A stretch of DNA of 64,000 bases from Mesorhizobium shangrilense (GTDB lineage Bacteria > Pseudomonadota > Alphaproteobacteria > Rhizobiales > Rhizobiaceae). Each line of letters begins with the position of its first letter. Positions within the stretch are counted from its first letter, which is position 1. The position numbers were made by a program, and so were the translations under genes. The DNA lies in contig NZ_JBEWSZ010000001.1 in NCBI RefSeq assembly GCF_040537815.1, positions 4,836,001 through 4,900,000 of the forward strand. Reading direction: 5' to 3'. Below are positions 29,245-37,564 of the stretch, one piece after another. The notes under the pieces are model-generated. The model saw only the letters and a program-made list of their open reading frames with translations. It had not been told where the DNA came from and made no database searches.

Positions 29245-29589
29245 TGCCTCGCCTTCGGCCGAGGTCATCCATGAACCTTTCCATCCCGAGCGGCGACTGA
29301 CGTTCAGGAGCCGCATGGCGCGGCCCGGAAAGGAAGTCCCATGACTGGAAAACCAGAGGCTTCAAGGTCTCCGGGAACAATGGGAGCCCAGCGCGACCAC
29401 CGCCTTCGGGACGGATCGGATGCGCTGGGCTTTCCGCTGATTCCGTTGACCCTGCGTAAGAGCCGGCGTATCGTGACAATGAGGAAAGCAGACAATTCGA
29501 TCAGGGAAAAACGTGACGGAACGCCGCGCCTTGCCCTGATTCGCGCGGCAAGACCGGGCGTTGCTCCCCCAGCCTACGGGGATAGCTCC
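29245..29589. other. 345-base gap before the exported-protein locus
   Basis: The first 20 bases hold a small hairpin (CCTCG-CCTTCGG-CCGAGG, near 29248-29265) that may end the MarR transcript. The remainder probably contains the promoter of the following two-gene locus. I see no convincing gene: the plus frame is open from 29341 but lacks a ribosome-binding site and protein-like sequence before 29590. Confidence 0.5.
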
Positions 29590-31554
29590 ATGTCTCGCGT
29601 CCACGGCTCGTTCATGTCCCCTGCCGGCCGCCTGCGCCACGCCATCCACACGATCGGCGGATTTCTGGCGCTGGCCCTCACCGCCAGCCTGTGGTTCGGC
29701 GGACCCGCCGGGGCGCAGGACGCGCAGACGCAGATCATCTATCCGGGCTCGATGGCGGTGACCGGTTTTTCCGGCACAACCATCCCCAATTTCGACCAGG
29801 GCCTGCCGCCCGGCGTCGACCCGGTCGACGAAACCTTCATCGACACCACACGCGCCACCTTGCGCGTGTTCGACGTTTCCCATCTCGGCGGGCCGGCTTC
29901 CGGCCAGCTTGTCTCGACGCCGCCGCCCTTCGAGGTGACGGCCGGACAGATCGGCCAGGTTTTCGGCCTCACCTATGATGACGGCATGCGCGATGGCGTT
30001 CCGTCCGGCATTCCCAACCTTTATGCGGCGGCGAGTTCGCTGCACGGCATTCGCATCGTCACACCCGACACCAAGGGCACTGGGCGGCCGCAGCGGCAGC
30101 ATCACGGCACCGCCGGCGCCACCTTCATGGAAGGCCAGTTCGGCCTTGAAAACGGCGGCGGGCCGGGCACGATCTGGAAGATCGACGGCATAACCGGCCA
30201 GGTCAGCAAGTTCGCCGATATCGAGACCAACAGCGGTCCCGGCATCGGCAACATCACCTTCGACACCAACCACCGCCAGTTCTTCGCCTCCGACCTGGAC
30301 ACCGGCCTCATCCACCGCATCGATGCCAACGGCGCGCCGGTCGACACGTTCGACCATGGCGTCGCCGGGCGTCCGGCGCACGGGCTCGCCCCGGTCGCCG
30401 ATGACGGCTCGGTGATGGACATACAGGGCGCCGCCTTCGACACGGAAAACCCCGCGACCTGGGGCTATACACAGGACGAGCGCCGCGTCTGGGCCGTCGC
30501 CTACCATGGCGGCCGGCTTTACTATTCGGTCGGCGAGAAGGCCGAGATTTGGTCGGTGGGCATTGCCCGCGACGGCAAGTTCTCCGGCGATCCGCGCTGG
30601 GAGCTGACGGTCAAGGCCGACCAGGACTATGCCGTCACCGACATTGCCTTCGACAACAAGGGCTTCATGTACCTGGCCCAGCGCGGCCCGGTCGAGAACC
30701 GCTATGACTACAGCCTGTTCGCCGATTCCGGCAAAGGCGAGGTCATTCGCTACTGGCGCGAAAATCCGGACGACCCAGTGACGGAATCGACCTGGGTGCC
30801 GGTGCCGCAGGAATACGCGGTCGGTTTCCCGGACGGCAACCGGCAGTCCGCCGGGGGCGTCGACCTGCAATATGGCTATGACGCCGACGGCAATCTCGAT
30901 ACCAGCGTCTGCACGGACACGCTGGTCAACACCGGCGACAAGCTGCGTGAGAACCCCACCCTTGCCGACCGGCTTGCCGCCGGCGGGCCGCTGGCCGTGC
31001 ATGGTGTCCAGATCACGCCGAGCGCGCTGATCAAGCCGGCGAACGTGCCGCCCTTCGGCTCGTGGTTCACCGATTTCGATGGTTATTTCGAAGACCCCGA
31101 CGTTGAAGGCCATGTCGGCGATGTCAAGGTCTGGCACCCCTGCGAGGGCCGTGCCGGCTATTATGAACAGATACCGGGCGGCTACCTGCCACCCTTCTAT
31201 CCGCCGGACCTTCCACCGCCCGGCAATCTGCCGCCCTGTCTCGATGTCGAGGATGTCCAGTATTTCTGCACGCCCTCGGGGCTCAGGGCCGATCTCTATC
31301 TCCATGACCATGCCGGCTTGGGCGGCGATTCGATCACGGCTCAGTCCAGGACACCGGGCGTCGGGGTGACCACACCCCAGTCGCACGCGCCTGGCGCGCC
31401 ATACACGATCGACATCACCGGCCATAATCCGGGCGATACAGTCAATGTCGGGCTCTGCTTCTACAGGAAGTCCGACCAGGACAAGGGCGGCTATTACCCT
31501 TGCTGCAAGATGACCGTGCCGCTGCGGACGCCAGCCGTCCGTTGCGAACGCTGA
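29590..31554 (+). CDS. exported protein: propeller-like domain plus shared C-terminal Cys domain
   Basis: About 654 residues, not recognised as a characterised family. A long signal peptide (GGFLALALTASLWFGGPAGA) ends near residue 42. Residues about 115-400 show repeated short motifs (IWKIDGITGQVSKF, LIHRIDANG, VWAVAYHGGRLYYSVG, VTDIAFDNKGFMYLAQRG) like the blades of a beta-propeller. A proline-rich linker (PPFYPPDLPPPGNLPP) leads to a roughly 100-residue cysteine domain from residue 550 (CLDVEDVQYFC ... VNVGLCFY ... YYPCCKMTVPL). That domain is also found in the next protein. GGGGA precedes the ATG. The next gene starts 10 bases after the stop. A surface or periplasmic role is inferred. Confidence 0.8.
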   Translation: MSRVHGSFMSPAGRLRHAIHTIGGFLALALTASLWFGGPAGAQDAQTQIIYPGSMAVTGFSGTTIPNFDQGLPPGVDPVDETFIDTTRATLRVFDVSHLGGPASGQLVSTPPPFEVTAGQIGQVFGLTYDDGMRDGVPSGIPNLYAAASSLHGIRIVTPDTKGTGRPQRQHHGTAGATFMEGQFGLENGGGPGTIWKIDGITGQVSKFADIETNSGPGIGNITFDTNHRQFFASDLDTGLIHRIDANGAPVDTFDHGVAGRPAHGLAPVADDGSVMDIQGAAFDTENPATWGYTQDERRVWAVAYHGGRLYYSVGEKAEIWSVGIARDGKFSGDPRWELTVKADQDYAVTDIAFDNKGFMYLAQRGPVENRYDYSLFADSGKGEVIRYWRENPDDPVTESTWVPVPQEYAVGFPDGNRQSAGGVDLQYGYDADGNLDTSVCTDTLVNTGDKLRENPTLADRLAAGGPLAVHGVQITPSALIKPANVPPFGSWFTDFDGYFEDPDVEGHVGDVKVWHPCEGRAGYYEQIPGGYLPPFYPPDLPPPGNLPPCLDVEDVQYFCTPSGLRADLYLHDHAGLGGDSITAQSRTPGVGVTTPQSHAPGAPYTIDITGHNPGDTVNVGLCFYRKSDQDKGGYYPCCKMTVPLRTPAVRCER

Positions 31555-31564
31555 GGAGGGAAAG

Positions 31565-34500
31565 ATGACCATTCTTGCCCTGTCCCCGCTCGCGACGAGC
31601 ACCCGACCAACCGTCATGGAGACCATCATGAAACCCCTGTCATATGCCAGGCGCGGTTCGCGCTGGCTGATGGCGGCCGGTATCGCGGTCGCCATGCTCG
31701 GCCCCACGCCGGGCTTCACCGAAGACCTCGCGGCCAAGACCAACCAGGCAGCCAACCCTGATCCCGGCCTCGATCTCGACAACTCCCGCATCATCAATCC
31801 GGAACCGGGCCGGGTCGTGCCCTTCTTCACCAAGACGGGCGGCCAAAGAGGCTGCGACTATGTCGAATATTCGCTGAGCTTCGGCCTGCGCGGCGATCCG
31901 CAGAGCTTTGCCAGCCCAAGCCTGGTGGCCTCGTTGAAAGCCGCCAGGCTCGACTTCAAGGACCAGCTTCCGCACGGCCTGCAGATCGTCAATGTCCAGG
32001 TGTCCGGCGACGGCACGGATTCGTCGGGCGGACCTCTGCCCATTGCCACGATCAGCACCTCGGCAAGCCCCAACGATACGGCTGGTGTTTCCGACTTCCG
32101 CATCTCGGCCACCGATCTCGACGGCCTTGGCGGCGCCAACGAGCGCGTCATCAACTTCCGCATCACCGCCAAGATCGACCATGCGGCGTTTCCCTCGCCG
32201 ACCACTGTCGACAACCAAGGCATGATCACGGTGGCCAAGGGCGGCGGCGCGGGAACCATCATCCCGTCGCAGGACCCGGGCAAGCCCGACGACGGCAACA
32301 TTCTCACCGGCGTCAAGACCTCGATCAGGATCGACGTCACCAAGTGCAACCCGCCGCCACCTCCCCAGCACGAATGCTTCAAGATCGAAAGAGGCACGGT
32401 CGATTGCGTACCCGGCGGCGGCGCCTTCATCTACCACATGCCGGTCGGACCGGAGATGGGCGGCAAGTGGGTACAGCTTTCGACGACGACGCCGGGCATC
32501 ACCATCATCCCCGACACGCAGCAGGTGCCGGCTGGCGGCGGCGTGCTCAACTGGAAGATCGTCGGCGCATCGCCCGGCGAGACGATCCACATCATCGTCA
32601 CCGGCATCAACTCCTATGCCGGCCCTAAGGAGGGCTGGGGCCTTTGTTGCACGCAGACGATCGACATCGTCATCCCGCCGGACCTGAAATGTCCGCCACG
32701 CGATAGGGAGCCCGACCTCAAGGTGGAGAAACATGCCGATGTGCCGCGTTGCACGATGGCCGGCGGCTGCGACTTCACCATCAGGGTCACCAATGTCGGC
32801 ACCGCACCCTACAACGGCAAGATCGTGCTCGACGAGGTGACGCTGCCGGCCGGTTCGACCATCGATTCAGGGCCGAATGCACCCTGGGTCTGTACACCCA
32901 CGACAAGCCCGATGAGTTGCACCTATCCGGTGACCACGCTTAATCCGGGCGCCTTTGTCGACCTCAAGATCGGCTTCAAACCGGCTCCGGGCTGGCCGGG
33001 CCACGACTTGCGCAACTGCGCCACCTATGACTACGGCGCAAGCGGCAAGCCGCTGTTCGGCAGCCAGCAGAACGACCGGGGCTGCGCCTCGATCCCGATC
33101 TGCCGGCGTGGCGATCGTGACCGCGACTGCCAGCCGCCGGTCGAAAAGAAGGTCGACCTGATCCTGAAGAAGCGGGCGCGCGGCGAAGTATGCACGGCCG
33201 ATGGCGTCTGCACCTTCGTGATCGATGTCATCAACAACGGCACCGCCACCTATAGCGGCCCGCTGACGGTGACCGACACCTATCCAGGCGGCGCACCGGC
33301 ATCCTCGACCTTCGGCCCGACCCCGCCATGGACCTGCGGGCCGACCGGTCCCGGCCAGTTCCGCTGCGACGATGCCGGCATCACACTGGTGCCGGGCGCT
33401 TCGACATCGATCGTCGTCAGGGCGGTGATGCCGGCCGGATATCGATCGGACACGGTCGAGAACTGCGCCGAGGTAAAACCCATCCCTGGTGAAACCGACC
33501 TCTCCAACAACAAGGCCTGCGCCACGGAACGCATCCGTCATCCAAACGGCGGCTCCAGCATCCGTGTCGAGAAGACCGGCGACAGCACCTGCCAGGTTGG
33601 CCGGCCCTGCTCGTTCACCATCACCATCACCAATGATGGGCCAGGTGCGTTCTCGGGTCCGGTCCGCATCGGTGACGCGGTCGGCGTCGATGGCCTGGGT
33701 CGGCTGGACGGCGTTGCGATCACCTCGATCGACCCGCCTTTCGGCTGCTCGCCGGAGCCAGCAACTCTGCCCGCATCCTGCATCGCCAACCTGTCGCTCG
33801 GCGCCGGGGAAAGCCATGTCCACCATGTGAGCGTGGTCCTTCCCGACGACGGCCGCCTCGCCAGCCTGCAGGGCACTGTCAACGGGCAGAACTGCGTCGG
33901 CGTCCTGCCTCCGGACACGCCGGTGCAGGGCGGAGGCGACGTGCTCCCAGGCAATGCCACCAATGTGCAGGGCGAGCGCGGCAAAGCCTATGCCTGCCAC
34001 CCCTTCACCATCACGCATCCGCTGAAGCAGGGATGTTCCACGGGCTTTGTGATGAACGACGCCGGCAACTGCGTCTGCCCGCAAGGCACCAGCTTCCGCA
34101 ACGGCCAGTGCTCATCGGGCGGCGGCATCAACCTTCTGCCGCTTCCCATCCCGCAGCGTTGCGTGCTGCTGCCGGGCCAGATCCGGACCACCGACGGGCA
34201 ATGTATCTGTCCGCGCGGAACCGATCTGCGGAACGGACGGTGCGCGCCGAGCAAGCAGCAACCCTCGGGCCAGTGCACCTTGCTGCCCGGCCAGTACCGC
34301 AACCTGGATGGCGACTGCGTCTGCCGGCAGGGCGTGGTGGTGAACGGCGCCTGCCAGATCATCAAGCAGCGGTGCACGATCCGCGGCGCGGTGCAGGCAC
34401 CGGATGGCAGCTGCACCTGCCCCGACGGGACGCATAGGCAGAACCGGGCATGCGTGCCGGACCGGCCAAGACCGACGCAATGCACGCTGCTGCGTGGCCA

Positions 34501-34915
34501 GGTCCGCACCCAGGACGGCGCTTGCGTCTGCCCGGATGGCACGCAACTGCGTGGCAGGGCCTGCGTACCGGTCAGGACCGTGCAGCAATGCGACATCCGC
34601 GGTCAGGTGCGCGGCAAGAGCGACGCCTGCGTCTGCCCACGCGGGACCCAGGTGATCGACGGCGCATGCCGCAAGCTTCAGGTGAAGTGTGCACCCGGCG
34701 CGCGGATGATCAACGGCCAGTGCCAGCCGATCGTGAGGCGACTCTGCCCGGCCGGAACGACCGGCCGGTATCCGGACTGTGTTCCGATCCGCCGGAATCC
34801 ATCGATCGAGATCAACCCGGGCCTGCTGCTCAACCCGAACATCCTGCTGCCAAGGCGCCAGCCGCAGGTGGATCAGCAGGCTCCGGCGCGAAACAACCTG
34901 ATGCTGAAGCCGTAA
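31565..34915 (+). CDS. large exported protein: shared Cys domain, three DUF11-like domains, CxC repeats
   Basis: A 1116-residue protein. A signal peptide (WLMAAGIAVAMLGPTPGF) is followed by a unique N-domain (about 60-260). Next is the shared cysteine domain (about 269-377, HECFKIERGTVDC ... WGLCCTQTIDIV). Three DUF11-like beta-sandwich repeats follow (about 382-515, 529-655, 664-800, e.g. CDFTIRVTNVGTAPYNG, CTFVIDVINNGTATYSG, CSFTITITNDGPGAFSG). The tail (824-1075) has six CxCxxG repeats. No anchor or autotransporter barrel is seen. Strong GGAGGG precedes 31565; ATG 31628, preceded by GGAG, would give a shorter, more normal signal peptide. Function unknown. Confidence 0.82.
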   Translation: MTILALSPLATSTRPTVMETIMKPLSYARRGSRWLMAAGIAVAMLGPTPGFTEDLAAKTNQAANPDPGLDLDNSRIINPEPGRVVPFFTKTGGQRGCDYVEYSLSFGLRGDPQSFASPSLVASLKAARLDFKDQLPHGLQIVNVQVSGDGTDSSGGPLPIATISTSASPNDTAGVSDFRISATDLDGLGGANERVINFRITAKIDHAAFPSPTTVDNQGMITVAKGGGAGTIIPSQDPGKPDDGNILTGVKTSIRIDVTKCNPPPPPQHECFKIERGTVDCVPGGGAFIYHMPVGPEMGGKWVQLSTTTPGITIIPDTQQVPAGGGVLNWKIVGASPGETIHIIVTGINSYAGPKEGWGLCCTQTIDIVIPPDLKCPPRDREPDLKVEKHADVPRCTMAGGCDFTIRVTNVGTAPYNGKIVLDEVTLPAGSTIDSGPNAPWVCTPTTSPMSCTYPVTTLNPGAFVDLKIGFKPAPGWPGHDLRNCATYDYGASGKPLFGSQQNDRGCASIPICRRGDRDRDCQPPVEKKVDLILKKRARGEVCTADGVCTFVIDVINNGTATYSGPLTVTDTYPGGAPASSTFGPTPPWTCGPTGPGQFRCDDAGITLVPGASTSIVVRAVMPAGYRSDTVENCAEVKPIPGETDLSNNKACATERIRHPNGGSSIRVEKTGDSTCQVGRPCSFTITITNDGPGAFSGPVRIGDAVGVDGLGRLDGVAITSIDPPFGCSPEPATLPASCIANLSLGAGESHVHHVSVVLPDDGRLASLQGTVNGQNCVGVLPPDTPVQGGGDVLPGNATNVQGERGKAYACHPFTITHPLKQGCSTGFVMNDAGNCVCPQGTSFRNGQCSSGGGINLLPLPIPQRCVLLPGQIRTTDGQCICPRGTDLRNGRCAPSKQQPSGQCTLLPGQYRNLDGDCVCRQGVVVNGACQIIKQRCTIRGAVQAPDGSCTCPDGTHRQNRACVPDRPRPTQCTLLRGQVRTQDGACVCPDGTQLRGRACVPVRTVQQCDIRGQVRGKSDACVCPRGTQVIDGACRKLQVKCAPGARMINGQCQPIVRRLCPAGTTGRYPDCVPIRRNPSIEINPGLLLNPNILLPRRQPQVDQQAPARNNLMLKP

Positions 34916-34940
34916 TCATTCACAACTCAGAAGACCAACA

Positions 34941-34970
34941 CCCCGCCGGTTCGCCGGCGGGGTTTTCTTT
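34941..34970 (+). terminator. rho-independent terminator with TTCG loop
   Basis: A nine-base perfect stem, CCCCGCCGG and CCGGCGGGG, closed by a TTCG loop and followed by TTTTCTTT, 26 bases after the stop of the large exported protein. It marks the end of the two-gene transcript. Confidence 0.93.
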
Positions 34971-35062
34971 GGACCTTGGCCACCAGGGCCAAGACGGCAA
35001 CGACTAGCTCACCGCCTGAGCGTCTGTTGGTCAGGCACTCGACAAGTCACGCCCGGGACATT

Positions 35063-35167
35063 AAAGCGCGTCGCGTTGAACGGATTCATGCGGCGCGCTT
35101 GAAGTGTCTATCTTCATGCATGTCGTTGTCCCAAAACCGCTGCGCACTTTTGGGCGACATGCATCAG
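35063..35167. repeat. RIME-like intergenic repeat
   Basis: About 105 bases: AAAGCGCGTCGCG, CGGATTCATGCGGCGCGCTT, then ATGCATGTCGTTGTCCCAAA and CACTTTTGGGCGACATGCAT. Its right half recurs at 25153-25208. It contains inverted segments (ATGCATGTCG with CGACATGCAT) able to form a long hairpin. It lies just upstream of rpe. Confidence 0.75.
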
Positions 35168-35206
35168 GCTGCCGACCCAGGCAAAAGCACCTTGAAAGGT
35201 CGTCCG

Positions 35207-35884
35207 ATGAGCAAGAAAACCTTGATAGCGCCATCGGTGCTGGCGTCAGACTTTTCGAAGCTTGGTGACGAGGTCGAAGCAGTAGCAGCGGCCGGCGCCG
35301 ACTGGATCCATCTGGACGTGATGGACGGGCATTTCGTGCCCAACATCACCTTCGGCCCGCCCGTGATCAAGGCGATCCGCAACCGCACAAAGGCATTCTT
35401 CGACTGCCATCTGATGATTGCGCCGGCCGATCCCTATCTGGCCGCCTTTGCCGAGGCCGGCTGCGACGGCATGACGGTGCATGCCGAGGCCGGACCGCAT
35501 CTCGACCGCTCGTTGCAGACAATCCGCAACCTCGGCAAGAAGGCCGGCGTGTCGCTCAACCCGGCTACACCGGAAAGCGCCATCGAATATGTGCTCGACC
35601 GTCTCGACCTGATCCTGATCATGACCGTCAACCCGGGCTTCGGCGGCCAGGCCTTCATTCCCGGCATCGTCGAGAAGGTGAAGCGGGTGAAGGCACTGAT
35701 CGGCGGCCGGCCCATCCATATCGAGATCGACGGCGGCGTTTCCGCCGAAACAGCGCCCTTGGTCACAGCCGCCGGCGCCAACGTCCTGGTGGCGGGCGCT
35801 GCCGTCTTCAAGGGCAACAGCGTCGAGGCGTATCGGGCGAACATCGAGGCGATCCGGTCAGCGGCCGACAACGCGGCCCGCTGA
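35207..35884 (+). CDS. rpe: ribulose-phosphate 3-epimerase
   Basis: A 225-residue TIM-barrel enzyme interconverting ribulose 5-phosphate and xylulose 5-phosphate. Signatures are [52 protein letters not shown] and [13 protein letters not shown], giving the metal-binding His/Asp residues and the phosphate-binding site. The ATG at 35207 follows AAAGG. It follows a terminator and a RIME-like repeat, so it has its own promoter. matB starts 52 bases downstream. Confidence 0.97.
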   Translation: MSKKTLIAPSVLASDFSKLGDEVEAVAAAGADWIHLDVMDGHFVPNITFGPPVIKAIRNRTKAFFDCHLMIAPADPYLAAFAEAGCDGMTVHAEAGPHLDRSLQTIRNLGKKAGVSLNPATPESAIEYVLDRLDLILIMTVNPGFGGQAFIPGIVEKVKRVKALIGGRPIHIEIDGGVSAETAPLVTAAGANVLVAGAAVFKGNSVEAYRANIEAIRSAADNAAR

Positions 35885-35936
35885 CGCGCGACGCCACCTG
35901 TAGCCTCGCCGTAGCGGCCCGCAGCCGGAGGGTATG

Positions 35937-37451
35937 ATGAGCAACCACCTGTTCGACGCTTTCCGCTCCCGGATGCCCGCGCCAGAGCGGCTTTTGCTGG
36001 AGGCGGATGACCGGCGTTCGCTCACCTATGGCGATATGCTGGCGCGGTCGGCGCAGCTGGCGCACGCGCTCCTGCAACTGGATGTCGAGCCGGGCGACCG
36101 GGTTGCCGTCCAGGTCGAGAAAAGCCCGGAGGCGCTGCTGCTCTATCTTGCCTGCGTGCGTGCGGGCGCCGTCTTTCTGCCGCTCAACACCGCCTATACG
36201 CTGACGGAGCTCGGATATTTCTTCGGCGATGCCGAGCCACGAGTCATCGTCTGCGATCCGGCGAAGGCTGCCGACATCGGGCGCCTGGTCGAGACATCCG
36301 GCGCCATCGTGGTCACCCTAGACCGCAATGGCCGGGGATCGCTGGCGGACCAGGCCTCGCGGCAGTCTTCCAACTTCCACGATGTCGAGCGGGGCGCGGA
36401 CGATCTCGCTGCGATCCTCTACACGTCGGGAACGACCGGTCGCTCGAAGGGCGCCATGCTCAGCCATGAGAACCTTGCTTCGAACGCGCGGGTGCTGGTT
36501 GACCAATGGCGCTTCACGAGCGACGACGTGCTGGTCCACGCGCTGCCGATCTTCCACACGCATGGTCTGTTCGTCGCCACAAACGTCACACTGATGGCCG
36601 GCGCCTCCATGCTGTTCGAGCAGAAATTCGACCCGGCCCGCATCGTCTCGCTGCTGCCGCGCGCCACCACGCTGATGGGCGTGCCGACCTTCTATGTGCG
36701 CCTGCTGCAGCAGGACGGCCTGAATCACGAATCGACAAAGACCATCCGGCTGTTCATTTCCGGATCGGCGCCGTTGTTGGCGGAAACGCACAACGCATGG
36801 CGTGAGCGCACCGGCCACGCCATCCTCGAGCGCTACGGCATGACCGAGACCAACATGAACACGTCGAACCCCTATGAGGGCGAACGGCGTGCCGGCACGG
36901 TCGGCTTTCCCTTGCCTGGGGTGTCGCTGCGCATCGCCGATCCCGACGGCGGCGGGACGCTTGCCCAAGGCGAGATCGGCATGATCGAGGTGAAGGGCCC
37001 GAACGTCTTCGGCGGCTATTGGCGCATGCCGGAAAAGACCCGGGCCGAGTTTCGCGGCGACGGCTTCTTCATCACCGGCGATCTCGGCATGATCGACGCC
37101 GATGGCTATGTCCACATCGTCGGGCGCGGCAAGGACCTGATCATTTCCGGCGGCTACAACATCTACCCGAAGGAACTGGAGAGCGAGATCGACGCGCTCG
37201 ACGGCGTCAGCGAAAGCGCGGTCATTGGCGTTACCCATCCGGATTTCGGCGAAGGCGTCACCGCCGTCGTCGTCCGGTCGCCGGCCTCGACGATCACCGC
37301 CGCCGAAATCCTCGGCGCCATCACGGAACGGGTGGCCAAGTACAAGCATCCGAAGCGCGTGATCTTCGTCGACGAGTTGCCGCGCAACACGATGGGCAAG
37401 GTGCAGAAGAACCTCCTGCGCGATGCATACAAGGATCTCTACGCGTCCTAG
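35937..37451 (+). CDS. matB: malonyl-CoA synthetase
   Basis: A 504-residue adenylate-forming enzyme that makes malonyl-CoA from malonate, ATP and CoA. LAAILYTSGTTGRSKGAMLSH is the P-loop, YGMTETNMNTSNPYEGERRAG matches the MatB-type active-site region, and GRGKDLIISGGYNIYPKE and PRNTMGKVQKNLLR are the hinge and catalytic lysine motifs. Length agrees with the rhizobial MatB. The start is the second ATG (35937), since GGAGGG is too close to 35934. There are no adjacent matA or matC genes. Confidence 0.9.
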   Translation: MSNHLFDAFRSRMPAPERLLLEADDRRSLTYGDMLARSAQLAHALLQLDVEPGDRVAVQVEKSPEALLLYLACVRAGAVFLPLNTAYTLTELGYFFGDAEPRVIVCDPAKAADIGRLVETSGAIVVTLDRNGRGSLADQASRQSSNFHDVERGADDLAAILYTSGTTGRSKGAMLSHENLASNARVLVDQWRFTSDDVLVHALPIFHTHGLFVATNVTLMAGASMLFEQKFDPARIVSLLPRATTLMGVPTFYVRLLQQDGLNHESTKTIRLFISGSAPLLAETHNAWRERTGHAILERYGMTETNMNTSNPYEGERRAGTVGFPLPGVSLRIADPDGGGTLAQGEIGMIEVKGPNVFGGYWRMPEKTRAEFRGDGFFITGDLGMIDADGYVHIVGRGKDLIISGGYNIYPKELESEIDALDGVSESAVIGVTHPDFGEGVTAVVVRSPASTITAAEILGAITERVAKYKHPKRVIFVDELPRNTMGKVQKNLLRDAYKDLYAS

Positions 37452-37453
37452 CT

Positions 37454-37500
37454 AGCGGTTCGCTGTTTCCGGGAAACGGCGAACCGCTCCCTGTCTTTTG
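37454..37500 (+). terminator. long hairpin terminator after matB
   Basis: AGCGGTTCGC and GCGAACCGCT pair perfectly (37454-37463 with 37479-37488). GTTTC-CGG-GAAAC extends the stem inside. The T-rich CTGTCTTTTG follows, three bases after the matB stop. Confidence 0.8.
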
Positions 37501-37564
37501 TTGACGCAATTCCGGACGGAAACCGCGTCACGCTTTCCTGGAATTGCTCTCGGACAGCGCCACC

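Noticed and set aside
29362..31833. 823-codon minus-strand frame across the first exported-protein gene
   Set aside because: It extends over two genes and a gap, and the plus-strand product has a signal peptide and propeller-like repeats.
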